In this document: piece after piece, positions 33,300 to 44,167 of the stretch | How positions within the stretch are numbered: position 1 is the first letter of the stretch | Layout: each line of letters starts with the position of its first letter | DNA from: Asterias rubens | Taxonomy: Eukaryota > Echinodermata > Asteroidea > Forcipulatida > Asteriidae | DNA: 64,000 bases | Assembly: GCF_902459465.1 (NCBI RefSeq) | Contig: NC_047064.1 | Span: 12,356,160 to 12,420,159, forward strand | Reading direction: 5' to 3' | Translations under genes and position numbers: made by a program | The notes under the pieces: generated by a model | What the model was told of the DNA's origin: nothing | Databases searched by the model: none | The model's input: the letters and a program-made list of their open reading frames with translations, nothing else

Positions 33300-36200
33300 A
33301 GACTTGAAATTTTGTGACTATACATAAGACTCAAAGGCCCTATTTTGTACCACCCCTAACACACCCCCCCCCCAAAAAAAAAGGAGAAAGGAAAAAACAA
33401 ATTAAAAACAAAACAAAACAAAAAAATAAAATACTTGTTTTGTTAAAGAAACTTTTAAAGGGTTTGAAGAAATGGCAGAAAACCTTGATTAAAATAATAA
33501 CGGGTGATTTTATGTACTCATCGTGACAAAATTTACCCAAAAATTGTGGATTTCCTTTGAACTTATTAAAGATTCTTAGCAGGATCTGTTTGTAAAGGGG
33601 CGGATAACATCATGAGGACCAAAACGCTCTTAACTTATCTTATTTTCTTGGTATTATAAGCGTCTTCGATTTATTTTTTCAGCCAACGAAGTTATAAAAG
33701 GTAAATAATTTTTGCAAATGATAAACACAGTAAAATATCAAAATGCTTCTGAGCGTGTGTATGTTCAAACAAGACTTTTGATGCATAGAGCCCACTCGCA
33801 TGCTCTATTTTATTAATATTGTTTGGCCAAAGAAGAAGTAGGAATAGCAAAACGCAACCTCATGCGCCCTTTTCTTGCTTGGTTATGGAATGAAGCCCCG
33901 ATATATTTTTTCGGCAATGGAGCCTCAGTCGAATGAAAAAGTTTTCTTTAATATAAAGGTTTATCAAAGTGAAGTGATTTGAAAAAACAAAAAAAAACAA
34001 CAACAAATAATAGGCCTATTAATAACAATAACACACCATGCAACTGATGCCCGAACTGAAGCAACCATAATTAGCATTAATAATGAAAATATTTTCGTTT
34101 AAATAATGTTCTACTTCCTGAAATATATCTACAGCGTGTGAAATGCAATGATCAAAATAATATATTTATTTGAGTTGAGTTGGTTTATTGTTTTATTCCA
34201 CAAATGAAACTTAACCAACTTCAGCATTTCTTTTTCAATCTCTACGAGGCCTATGACACGTGACCACCAATATTTAATGACCCAAGAGGAGATCCCCAAA
34301 GCATTGTATTTTCCCTATAGGTGAAGTCGAGGGAAAGAAGACAAAACTGTGGGTTGAGTCTTAGCCTTTTCTCAAGGCCTTTGTGGCTTTTAGACAGCTG
34401 TGTAGAAGCCGAAGTGACTCGAAGGGACACATTTCACGCACGAGATTTTAAGGTTTTTTTTGTTAATAATGGGTAGGCTTATAGTTCGGCACACTCGCCT
34501 ATCTTTATAGTAAAACACAAATGGACATAGGCCTACATTGTGACATGCTACAAACCAAACCATACATAATCTATGTAGTGAAACGAAGAGAGTCGAGAAC
34601 GGGGCTGGGGGAGCGGGTGAAATGAAGAAAATGTGAGAGGGTAAGAAAAAGATATCATTATTTTGAGAAAATGGTCTCTGAAGACTCATGGCAAATTGTA
34701 TGTGAATCACGCATGCTTGTGAATCTCGTAATTTTTTTTTCTTTGTTCTCCCTAAGTTGATTTTGTTTTTCAGCGACGTCCCCATTGGTTTTGTACACGA
34801 AAACAAAGCGAGGACATCCTCGCCTTGTCAAATACACGGATCCCTTATGTTAAAATTATCGGTTTCAACAGGTAGACATGCTCGCACTGCTCTCTGTTGT
34901 AGTCACTGCGTGGACTTTCCTTAATATTTTGTTGTTGTAATCTCACGACTTTAAGACCATTGGGGTAGTAGTCGAAGTATTTTACCATTTTGGCGGACGT
35001 GAATGTTAGTGCCGCCCGTCACCCGGCGACGCAGAACAGAAGGGGCGTGAGGTGGTGGGGGGGGGGGGGATTTTATTTTTAAAGGAAGTCACAACTCCAG
35101 CCAGTTGTTCCACCCCAGTTGTTTTGTGCTTAATTGTTTTGGGGTGCGCATAATTTTTTATATTTGGGTCGACTATTTTTCTTCTTTTCTGATTTTAAAG
35201 ACTTTTTTTAAATATTGTAGATTTGTTTATTTATTATAGATTTATATATATGTGACCCTATATCAAATTCTTCAAGAGTCGTATAATATAGGCTACGGCA
35301 GTTTGGTTTCTTTACACTCGGTGCACAGTGACCATTTTATTCCTGTAACAGACGGAGACAAAATATGTGTTGTCAGGTCTTCGCTGGAAATCAGTATATT
35401 AATTAACTTATAAAACAAATAATCACAGAACAGTATTTATATACAAACAGTATTAAATGAAATCGTAGATGGATTTAAGTAAACAGCTTTGCCTCAAGAT
35501 GTGATTTTCACATCATGCGCCACCTTGATTATCGTTGGAATACAACAACAAAATGCAAATAAAACTTGGCCGATGGTCCCGATCGGAAATGTTTTATGGA
35601 ACAAAATACATATAAATAGTGACTCTTGAATCTACAGGAGGGTATAGTTCAACAAATAAATTAAAGAACTTGTCTTAGAAAACTAAATCTTTAGTCCGGC
35701 AATCAATAATTTCCATTAAATCTGTAATAATCTCGAAATGAATAAAAATAGAATCAAGAGTGGTTGAAGATAAACACCAGTTTACAATAATGTACATTGC
35801 ATGATGGTTTTAGAGGTGAAACATATGAAAATAAACCAAAGATTATTATCTGTAACAGACGAAGACAACAAAATTATGTGTTGTCAGGCCCGCTGGAAAT
35901 CAGTATGAGGGTGGCGGAAGCGCGCGAAATTGAAATGCTTCTCAAGAGAGGGCGCTTCTCTTGAATAATTTTTTTTTTTTTTTTTTTTTTTTTTTTGGGG
36001 GGGCGTCCGCCCCGCCCCTCCCTGAGTACATTTTGTACTCCACCGACCCCCCCCCCCATCTGCATACACGTTCTGATTTTCTATTGGGAGGTACTATTTC
36101 ACAAGAAAAACTCGGTTGTGACATCCCATAGGCATTGCACATTGGGAATCAATATTAAGATCACTTCCCTATTCTAGAAAACAAAGAAAGGGGTACTATT

Positions 36201-37640
36201 TTTAAGATGTATGCTCGAGACGGAGATACCTGGCACGAGATCGAGTTTATATTCTATCAGAAGGTGGTGGAAAGTTGTCTTGAAAGTTGTCCATAATCGT
36301 AGAGGTAGATAATAATGTTTGCTTTTAATAATTTATTTGTATTATGAATTATATCGCCGTTGCAGCACTTTCAATGTAATTGTGGAATTCTTATTAAAAC
36401 AAATTCTTATTCTGTAACTGGCCGTTTGTAAAACGCGTCTAATTTACCCTCTTAAACTATTGGGATTAGGTTTTTTTTAAGACAGAAAGCCACATGGTTC
36501 CCACCCAAATGGGCAATCTTCTGCAAGAGAATTAATTTTTATCAAGTTCAAAGTTCATTGTTATTATATTAATTATGGCCGACCTCTTTTTCAGAACTTT
36601 GCGCAAAACGTAATAATTAGGCACCCACGTGACATGTACAGGCCAGTCAGATTATATTTCTAAGTTTACGTCTGTCCCGTACGTATGAGACAGACCTAAT
36701 GGGGCGCAGTTTTTTCTTACAGTATATGCAATTTGTTGAGCACTGAAACGTCAGATCAAGAAAGACACATACAAGAATATGCAACATAGGTTTTTTGTCA
36801 ACAATATTTTCAACTAACAAAAGTATTCAACAAGATGTACTTTATTATAAAAACAAAACTATATGTAAATATAAAAACTCTCGTGATAAAAAGCGTAAAC
36901 AATATTAACAGCTTTGTTTGCATAAACCTTTATGTCATACTTTTCTCTAGACATTATTTTTCTCTGAGCATCTTTTCAATAAGCATTTCACCACTACCAG
37001 TTTTAACTTATTTCGGTTTCAGTAAAGATTCAACCTTAACTATCTCGTGATTACGTGATCTTATGATTAATTTGTGAACCAAAAGCATTGCAAAGGTACA
37101 CAATTCAAATGGTTTTTACATACCCTCAATAGTCCGTTTGTGGTGTCATCAAATCTTGACATTTACAAATCCCTGATTAAGTTTTTATTAAACTATAATT
37201 GACAGGTATCTTCTGCACCAAGTACTAAGTTGACTATAAAAGTTGTTATTATAATATAGTGATGCCAAATTATGTAAGTGGACAGGTTATGAACAATTAA
37301 ACAATGGCTAAGAGCTGGTTAAAAAACCTATAAACGAAAGACATGATATATATTATCATAATGTGAAAGAAAATGTTTGTTTTTTTTCTGTGGAAAAAAC
37401 ACACGGTGAACCTGTGGATCTTTTGATCAATTACCTCACTTCACGTGTATGTTTTGCTGCATTGCGACAAGATTTGAAAAAATAGTTTTGGGAAACCTAT
37501 CTTATCATACAAACCGGCAAGATTTCTTAATTATTATTACTACATAAATCACAATGAATACCTCAAAGACGTACTTGTAAAAGAAAGCATCAGCAACTTG
37601 ATGAGTAAAAACTTTAGTTTAAATATCACAACAATTTGAA
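33300..37640. other. Interior of the 11.7-kb element, no gene seen
   Basis: AT-rich sequence with simple runs (C/A at 33,362-33,430, G at 35,057-35,070, T then G at 35,971-36,003, C at 36,049-36,058). A short segment with CTGTAACAGACG and TGTGTTGTCAGG occurs twice (35,343-35,400 and 35,851-35,910). A minus-strand frame of 138 codons at 34,390-34,806 has no recognisable motif and biased low-complexity composition, so I do not call it a gene. Confidence 0.4.
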
Positions 37641-37645
37641 CAAAT

Positions 37646-38088
37646 ATTAAAGGATGTGTACAACATTGGTAATGTGGAAAATATAAGTGTTCACAGGTTT
37701 GCACATAACTTATATGGTCAAGAGATGGCCATGGTGGAAAAATTCCCTTAAAATAGTTCCGCTTGAAATGCTATAGTTTTTAGGGAATGAGTAAAATAAT
37801 TAGTATTTACCACCCATGATAAAATTCGATGTTTGAAAACGGTGGAAACATAATTATAATAAGGGTTTTCACTGTTTTCATGTATATGTTCGGTCACATC
37901 AAGTGTAGATACAGGGGTCGATTTCACAAAGAGTTAGGACTAGTCCTAGGAGATATACAAATAATTGCATGGATAGTCCTAAGTTAGGACGAGTAACTGG
38001 TCCTAAATTGAGATAAGACTAGTCCTAACTCTTTGTGAAATCCACCCCTGGTCTTTGACAATTACCAATGTTGTACATTTGCTTTAAA
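37646..38088. mobile_element. TTAA-flanked MITE with nested foldback
   Basis: TTAAAGGATGTGTACAACAT..GGTAAT at the left and ATTACCAATGTTGTACA..GCTTTAA at the right form terminal inverted repeats. The ends resemble the AGGCAGTGGACACTATTGGTAAT family next door, so it is probably a sister family. A second MITE is inserted inside at 37,914-38,049. Confidence 0.6.
37914..38049. mobile_element. 136-bp foldback MITE
   Basis: Arms AGGGGTCGATTTCACAAAGA..GTTAGGACTAGTC and GACTAGTCCTAACTC..TTTGTGAAATCCACCCCT are inverted repeats of about 35 bp, and TAGGAC/GTCCTA phrases recur between them. It is nested in the MITE at 37,646-38,088. Confidence 0.75.
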
Positions 38089-38450
38089 GGCACTGGACAC
38101 TATTGGTAATTACTCAAAATAATTATCAGCATAAAACCTCACTTGGTAACGAGTAATGGAGAGCTGTTGGTAGTATAAAACATTGTGAGAAACTGCTCCC
38201 TCTGAAGTGACGTAGCTTTCGTGAAAGAAGTATATTTCCATGAATTTGATTTCGAGACCTCAAGTTTAGAATTTGAGGTCTCGAAATCAAGCGTGTGACA
38301 AGGGTGTTTTTCTTTCATAGTTATCTCGCAACTCCGACGACCAATCGAGCTCAAATTTGTACAGGTTAGTTATTTTATGCATGTGTTGAGATACACCAAC
38401 TGTGAAGGCTGGTCTTTGACAATTACCAATAGTGTCCACTGCCTTAAAGT
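38085..38450 (+). mobile_element. TTAA-flanked MITE (AGGCACTGGACACTATTGG family)
   Basis: Ends TTTAAAGGCACTGGACACTA and CAATAGTGTCCACTGCCTTAA. Same family as 23,384-23,770 but with a deletion in the middle; GAGACCTCAAG..TTGAGGTCTC forms a central palindrome. Confidence 0.75.
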
Positions 38451-38731
38451 CAACCTCAGAAATAGTTTTTTCAGCGACTCTTGACCAGCTACGTGTGAAT
38501 TATTTGAGCAAAGTATTTCGTTTCCTGAAAAATGTATATAAATACATGGTACATTTTACAACAAAGTCTATAGGAGGTAATTAAGTGTAATTTGCTGGTA
38601 AAAAAACGGTCATCCAAAAATAAATCCAGAGAAAACAAATATCATAAAGAAGGATCTAAATATTTTTTGTTTAGTATTTTGCTTTACCTGTCCCTTTAGA
38701 GCTCAGTTTAAAAACTTCAGTTTAAAAACTT

Positions 38732-39883
38732 TCAAAACAGTCTGCCAACTGACTGTGTACCCAGCTTGCAAAATGGACAATGATTGTCATTTTCATGCAG
38801 ATGCAAAGCACACACAAAACAAAATGTGTGTCCACATGGAATCAGGAAGCTATCCTTTTCTCTATCTGCACAAATGTAACAATTTGACGTCTTTTTGAAG
38901 GTTACCTGCATAAATAGGAATCACATATAAAAAACATATATTAACATAACAAATTCAACAACAAAATTTCCTAAGGTTGGGTAAATGGGTTATTTTAACA
39001 CAACATTTGTCATCCCTACTCACTGGGTTGAAATAAATCACGGGTATGACATTTTTCAAATTCTGCATTATGTTGAATAAACCGCCACCGTTTTCACGCA
39101 GGGTAGGACGGGCACATGATATAAACATTTTACGCTTGATTGATATAAACATTTTACGTTATGCTTGGCTTAAAACTGCAAGATAGCCCCCTTAAAAATG
39201 AGACGAAATTGCCCCTATACGCATAGGGGCAATTTCGTCTCATTTTTAAGGGGGCTACGTATCTGAATTTCTTCGCGGGGGCACTGATGGACAATTTGTG
39301 GGGCACTTTCCCTCCCATGCCATGCTGATGTGAACGAGAATTATCATAAATACAAATTAGGCCTACATGTTTAGCCAACAAGTATGAGATCATATGATAG
39401 TCATGGTAAATTAACAGATCTTGCATGACTGTAAGATCACAGTTGTTGGTGTGATTCGGGTTTATTATGAGATGCCTGCACGCCCACACAATTGTAACTG
39501 CTTAGCATAACACTTGGGGAACTAGGCTATACCATGTGTTGGCTGTGAAACTTAATTGGTTTTTGAACTGTACATTAAACTATTGCAGTGACCTAATGTT
39601 TAAGCTTTTAAAAACAGTTACGTGACGAAATAATTCCTACACATTTCCCCCACTACACCGCAAATAATGGGTAAAACATACTGCACACGTGTGTGTTTCG
39701 TGTGGTGTTGCTTTGTATACGCAGTTTCAACACAAATTGGTTAAAACACATTTTTTAATGAACACTTACCCTTATCATATCCACACTTGGGTCTATATAG
39801 TGGATCTCTCGATCCCCATCTCCGTTTACTACCAAGACTTTTACTGACTTTCGACCGTCAGTTGCTAAGCTTCCTTCCTCCAT
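38732..39883 (-). CDS. Small RING-finger protein, two exons
   Basis: Exon 1 is 39,770-39,883: ATG at 39,883, 38 codons, product starting MEEGSLATDGRKSVKVLVVN, ending exactly at a consensus donor (AAGG|GTAAGTG). Exon 2 is 38,732-38,905: acceptor CCTATTTATGCAG, 57 codons plus TGA. Both junctions are phase 0, so the two exons join in frame to a 95-residue protein. Exon 2 holds a complete C3HC4 RING: C-Y-I-C, then C-G-H-T-F-C-F-V-C, then C-P-F-C. RING domains of this kind bind two zinc ions and usually act as E3 ubiquitin ligases. The gene is near the right arm of the 11.7-kb element and faces the integrase gene. Other exons between the two cannot be excluded. No frameshift or stop is seen, so it looks functional. 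Confidence 0.7.
39184..39257. repeat. 74-bp perfect palindrome
   Basis: Two 35-base arms (TAGCCCCCTTAAAAATGAGA..CCCCTAT) with an ACGC spacer are perfectly complementary. It lies inside the intron of the RING gene. It may be a tiny foldback element, a template-switch inversion or a small-RNA hairpin; the sequence does not decide. Confidence 0.85.
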
Positions 39884-39934
39884 GGTTGCTGAATGCTGAA
39901 ATTCGGCGCTTGCTTAGTAAGCAGAGAATGGTAC

Positions 39935-40000
39935 GCGTGGTGATCACAAGCGCAGACTTCGGCGGTTAGCAGAGCCATGAAATTGGGCCCTCAGATCATT
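39935..40000 (-). promoter_or_regulatory. Inner core of the right arm, possible promoter
   Basis: The minus strand carries GGGCCCAATTTCATGGCTCT, GCTAACCGCCGAAGTCTGCG and CTTGTGATCACCACG, the counterpart of the left inner core. It lies 50-120 bp upstream of the ATG of the RING gene. Confidence 0.4.
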
Positions 40001-40002
40001 GA

Positions 40003-41260
40003 ATTCCGTGTTTCCAAGACACATCATCTTGGAATTTCGTGTTTCCAAGATACATTATCATTGAAATCCATGTTTCCAAGATACCTTATCTTAGAATTCC
40101 GAGTTTCCAAGATATCTTATCATTGAATTCCGTGTTTCCAAGATACCTCATCTTGGAATTCCGTGTTTCAAGATACCTTTAATCATTGAATTCTTGTTTT
40201 CCAAGATACCTTATCATTGAAATCCATGTTTCCAAGATACCTTATCTTGGAATTCCGTGTTTCCAAGATACCTCATCTTAGAATTCCGAGTTTCCAAGAT
40301 ATCTTATCATTGAATTCCGTGTTTCCAAGATACCTCATCTTGGAATTCCGTGTTTCAAGATACCTTATCATTGAATTCTTGTTTTCCAAGATACCTTATC
40401 ATTGAAATCCATGTTTCCAAGATACCTTATCTTGGAATTCCGTGTTTCCAAGATACCTCATCTTAGAATTCCGAGTTTCCAAGATATCTTATCATTGAAT
40501 TCCGTGTTTCCAAGATACCTCATCTTGGAATTCCGTGTTTCAAGATACCTTATCATTGAATTCTTGTTTTCCAAGATACCTTATCATTGAATTCCGAGTT
40601 TCAAAGATACCTTATCATTGAATTCCGAGTTTCCAAGATACCTTATCTTGGAATTCCGTGTTTCCTCGATACCTTATCATTGAATTCTTTTTTTCCAAGA
40701 TACCTTATCATTGAATTCCGTGTTTCCAAGATACCTCATCTTGGAATTCCGTGTTTCCAAGATACCTTATATTGGAATTCTATTTTTCCAAGATATCTTA
40801 TCTTGGAATTCCGAGTTTCCAAGATACCTTATCATGGAATTCTGTGTTTCGAAGATACCTTATCATTGATTTCGTGTTTCCGAGATACCTTATCATTGAA
40901 CTCCGAGTTTCCAAGATAAATTATCATTGAATTCTGTGTTTCCAAGATACCTTATCTTGGAATTCCGTGTTTCCACGATACCTTATCATTGAATTCCGTA
41001 TTTCCAAGATACCGTATCATTGAATTCCGTGTTTCCACGATACCTTATCATTGAATTCCGTGTTTCCACGATACCTTATCATTGAATTCCGAGTTTCCAA
41101 GATACCTTATCTTGGAATTCTGTGTTTCCAAGATACCTTTTCATTGAATTCCGTGTTTCCAAGATCCCTTATCATTGAATTCCGTGTTTCCAAGATACCT
41201 TATCATTGAATTCCGAGTTTCCAAGATAACATATCATTGAATTCGGTGTTTCCAAGAAAA
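40003..41260 (-). repeat. Right-arm 31-bp minisatellite
   Basis: Inverted counterpart of the left array, about 40 units. A higher-order block of 185 bp (six units) is duplicated exactly at 40,217-40,401 and 40,402-40,586, showing recent internal expansion. Confidence 0.9.
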
Positions 41261-41387
41261 TATTCCGTGTTTCTGAGATAAATTATCTCGGTAACTGAGT
41301 AACATGATGGCAATTTAAGCTTCCGTACTGAATGGAACTGAATTAATTGAACTTAAAAACTTTACTAGTTAATTGGTTAGTTTGAAC

Positions 41388-41830
41388 AGGGGTGCGTTCC
41401 ACTCGCGCAAACGTTGCCAACAGTTGCGCGCGTTCGCCAACAATTTCAAGTGGAACGAGTTGTTCGCTGCCACTGTTGGCGAACGTTGGCAACTTTAGGC
41501 GAACATACTTCGGAGGTGTTGGCGAGTGGTTTTTAAAATGGCGGACAAGCATACGGTATTATTTCTTTGTCACAAACATAATTACATTGTATTTTCGGTG
41601 GATGATAATGCAGATTTGGAGTAACAAAGTTAATTAGTTGATGTAATGATGTCAAAAAGAGGACTATTGCAGCAAAAACGAAGTTTAAAAAAAACCTACG
41701 TATGGTGCGCGCCATCTTCATTTCAGGGCGCCGCCATATTGACATCGCGTATACGCACCAATCGTTCAAACGATAAAAAAACGTTTGCGCGAACAGTTGC
41801 GAGTCGTTTGCGCGAGTGGAACGCACCCCT
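41388..41830 (+). mobile_element. MITE copy 1 (AGGGGTGCGTTCCACTCGCG family)
   Basis: About 443 bp with terminal inverted repeats AGGGGTGCGTTCCACTCGCG/CGCGAGTGGAACGCACCCCT. The interior includes CAAAATGGCGGACA-type and GGCGCCGCCATATTGACATC phrases. No gene; open frames on both strands are by-products of low stop density. No target-site duplication is obvious. Confidence 0.8.
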
Positions 41831-41839
41831 GGTCACCCC

Positions 41840-42281
41840 AGTGCGTTCCACTCGCGCAAACGACTCGCAACTGTTCGCGCAAACGTTTTTTTATCGTTTG
41901 AACGATTGGTGCGTATACGCGATGTCAATATGGCGGCGCCCTGAAATGAAGATGGCGCGCACCATACGTAGGTTTTTTTTAAACTTCGTTTTTGCTGCAA
42001 TAGTCTTTTTTTGTTGACATCATTACATCAGCTAATTAACTTTGTTATTCCAAATCTGCATTATCATCCACCGAAAATACAATGTAATTATGTTTGTGAC
42101 AAAGAAATAATACCGTATGCTTGTCCGCCATTTTAAAAACCACTTGCCAACACCTCAAAAGTATGTTCGCGTAAAGTTGCCAACGTTCGCCAACGGTGGC
42201 GGCGAACAACTCGTTCCACTTGAAATTGTTGGCGAACGTGCGCAAGTGTTGGCAACGTTTGCGCGAGTGGAACGCACCCCT
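41840..42281 (-). mobile_element. MITE copy 2, inverted, left tip shortened
   Basis: Same family as copy 1 in reverse orientation, 9 bp to its right. The left end lacks the GGG of the tip (AGTGCGTTCC). Confidence 0.8.
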
Positions 42282-42282
42282 C

Positions 42283-42708
42283 AGGGGTGCGTTCCACTCG
42301 CGCAAACGACTCGCAACTGTTCGCGCAAACGTTTTTTTATCTTTTGAACGATTGGTGCGTATACGCGATGTCAATATGGCGGCGCCCTGAAATGAAGATG
42401 GCGCGCACCATACGTAGTTTTTGTTTTACTTTGTTTTTGCTATAATAGCCCTCTTTTTGACATGACATCAACTAATTAACTTTGTTATTCCAAATCTGCA
42501 TTATCATCCACCGAAAATACAACGTAATTATGTTTGTGACAAAGAAATAATACCTTATGCTTGTCCGCCATTTTAAAAATCACTCGCCAACACCTCAGAA
42601 GTATGTTCGCCTAAAGTTGCCAACGTTCGCCAACAGTGACGGCGAACAACTCGTTCCACTTGACGTGCGCAACTGTTGGCAACGTTTGCGCGAGTGGAAC
42701 GCACCCCT
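42283..42708 (-). mobile_element. MITE copy 3, inverted
   Basis: Begins one base after copy 2 in the same orientation. A short deletion removes part of the right sub-terminal region (CCACTTGACGTGCGCAACTG). Confidence 0.8.
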
Positions 42709-42776
42709 GTTTCTACTCAGGCAATGGCGCGTGTGTACGCGCGGCCGATCTAGTTATTTTAATTCTATATCTATGC

Positions 42777-43219
42777 AGGGGTGCGTTCCACTCGCGCAAA
42801 CGACTCGCAACTGTTCGCGCAAACGTTTTTTTATCGTTTGAATGATTGGTGCGTATACGCGATGTCAATATGGCGGCGCCCTGAAATGAAGATGGCGCGC
42901 ACCATACGTAGGTTTTTTTTAAACTTCGTTTTTGCTGCAATAGTCCTCTTTTTGACATCATTACATCAACTAATTAACTTTGTTATTCCAAATCTGCATT
43001 ATCATCCACCGAAAATACAATGTAATTATGTTTGTGACAAAGAAATAATACCGTATGCTTGTCCGCCATTTTAAAAACCACTCGCCAACACCTCCGAAGT
43101 ATGTTCGCCTAAAGTTGCCAACGTTCGCCAACAGTGGCAGCGAACAACTCGTTCCACTTGAAATTGTTGGCGAACGCGCGCAACTGTTGGCAACGTTTGC
43201 GCGAGTGGAACGCACCCCA
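42777..43219 (-). mobile_element. MITE copy 4, inverted
   Basis: Full-length copy in the same orientation as copies 2 and 3, nearly the exact reverse complement of copy 1. Confidence 0.8.
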
Positions 43220-43236
43220 GGTACCCCGAAATTGAC

Positions 43237-44167
43237 CCCGGTGTGGCGGTTTCAGTCTTCCGCCGTGTTCAGTTTTCCGGGTGACGTAGCCGGACATTTC
43301 ACCACGTTGTTGGAACGGTTTAAGCTTTCCGGCGTGTTCAGTTTTCCGGGTGACCTGTCAGATACCGCCGCGAGTACTGTAGTTCTCTCAGCAGTGACCC
43401 CCAAATTGTTTATTATTACGATTCTTTTCTGTGTAGTCACATAATCTCTTGCCCCATCTTTACATGTATTCATGGGTACAACTTTAGGCAGGGGTGCGTT
43501 CCACTCGCGCAAACGTTGCCAACAGTTGCGCACGTTCGCCAACAATTTCAAGTGGAACGAGTTGTTCGCCGCCACCGTTGGCGAACGTTGGCAACTTTAG
43601 GCGAACATACTTCGGAGGTGTTGGCGAGTGATTTTTAAAATGGCGGACAAGCATACGGTATTATTTCTTTGTCACAAACATAATTACATTGTATTTTCGG
43701 TGGATGATAATGCAGATTTGGAATAACAAAGTTAATTAGTTGATGTAATGATGTCAAAAAGAGGACTATTGCAGCAAAAACGAAGTTTAAAAAAAACCTA
43801 CGTATGGTGCGCGCCATCTTCATTTCAGGGCGCCGCCATATTGACATCGCGTATACGCACCAATCGTTCAAACGATAAAAAAAACGTTTGCGCGAACAGT
43901 TGCGAGTCGTTTGCGCGAGTGGAACGCACCCCTGGTCACACTCTGCTTGCATAAAAAACAACTCATACGATCCACGCGTTTGCCGCTAGTTGTACTCGAC
44001 TCGTGGACGCCGCCATGACAGCTACCGGAGGGTAATGGATGACTCAATACGGCACTAAAAATGGACTACTTTCGTTTGCTGTGCGCAGGCATCGCATGAC
44101 GTAATGCTACCGTATTTGGTCATTCGGAAAACTGAACACAGCGGAAAGTTGAAACCGCCACACCGGG
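43237..44167. mobile_element. MITE with CCGGTGTGGCGGTTTCA ends, interrupted
   Basis: The left end CCCGGTGTGGCGGTTTCAGT..GTGTTCAGTTTTCCG and the right end CGGAAAACTGAACAC..GAAACCGCCACACCGGG are inverted repeats of about 45 bp. The phrase CCG.CGTGTTCAGTTTTCCG GGTGAC is tandemly repeated at the left with a period of about 70 bp. MITE copy 5 is nested inside. Confidence 0.6.
43490..43933 (+). mobile_element. MITE copy 5, nested in another element
   Basis: Full-length copy in the orientation of copy 1. Like copy 1 it is followed by GGTCAC. It lies inside the element bounded by the inverted repeats at 43,237 and 44,167. Confidence 0.8.

Larger units (their letters stand above)
29648..41326. mobile_element. 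11.7-kb foldback (TU-like) transposon with integrase and RING genes
   Basis: The termini are inverted copies: ACGGAAGCTTAAATTGCCAT at the left and its complement at the right, matching over about 90 bp with very few changes. Inside each terminus is a long array of 31-bp units in opposite orientation (left to about 31,100, right from about 40,003), then an inner core that is also inverted (30,955-31,015 and 39,935-40,000). The arms are thus about 1.35 kb. Between them lie an integrase gene (31,237-32,809, plus) and a RING-finger gene (38,732-39,883, minus), plus non-coding sequence and nested MITEs. Long inverted arms built from short tandem repeats are known from Drosophila foldback and sea urchin TU elements. 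A two-gene coding capacity in such an element is my inference from position. Confidence 0.75.

Noticed and set aside
34390..34806. A 138-codon minus-strand frame inside the 11.7-kb element
   Set aside because: No motif, no splice signals supporting it, and low-complexity residue use.
29648..41326. A Maverick/Polinton-type element
   Set aside because: Polintons also encode a retroviral-like integrase, but no DNA polymerase B, ATPase, protease or capsid gene is visible, and the arms are minisatellites.
41343..43961. Many overlapping frames of 60-129 codons in the MITE cluster
   Set aside because: The same frames recur in every copy on both strands; they reflect low stop density in the MITE and not a gene.
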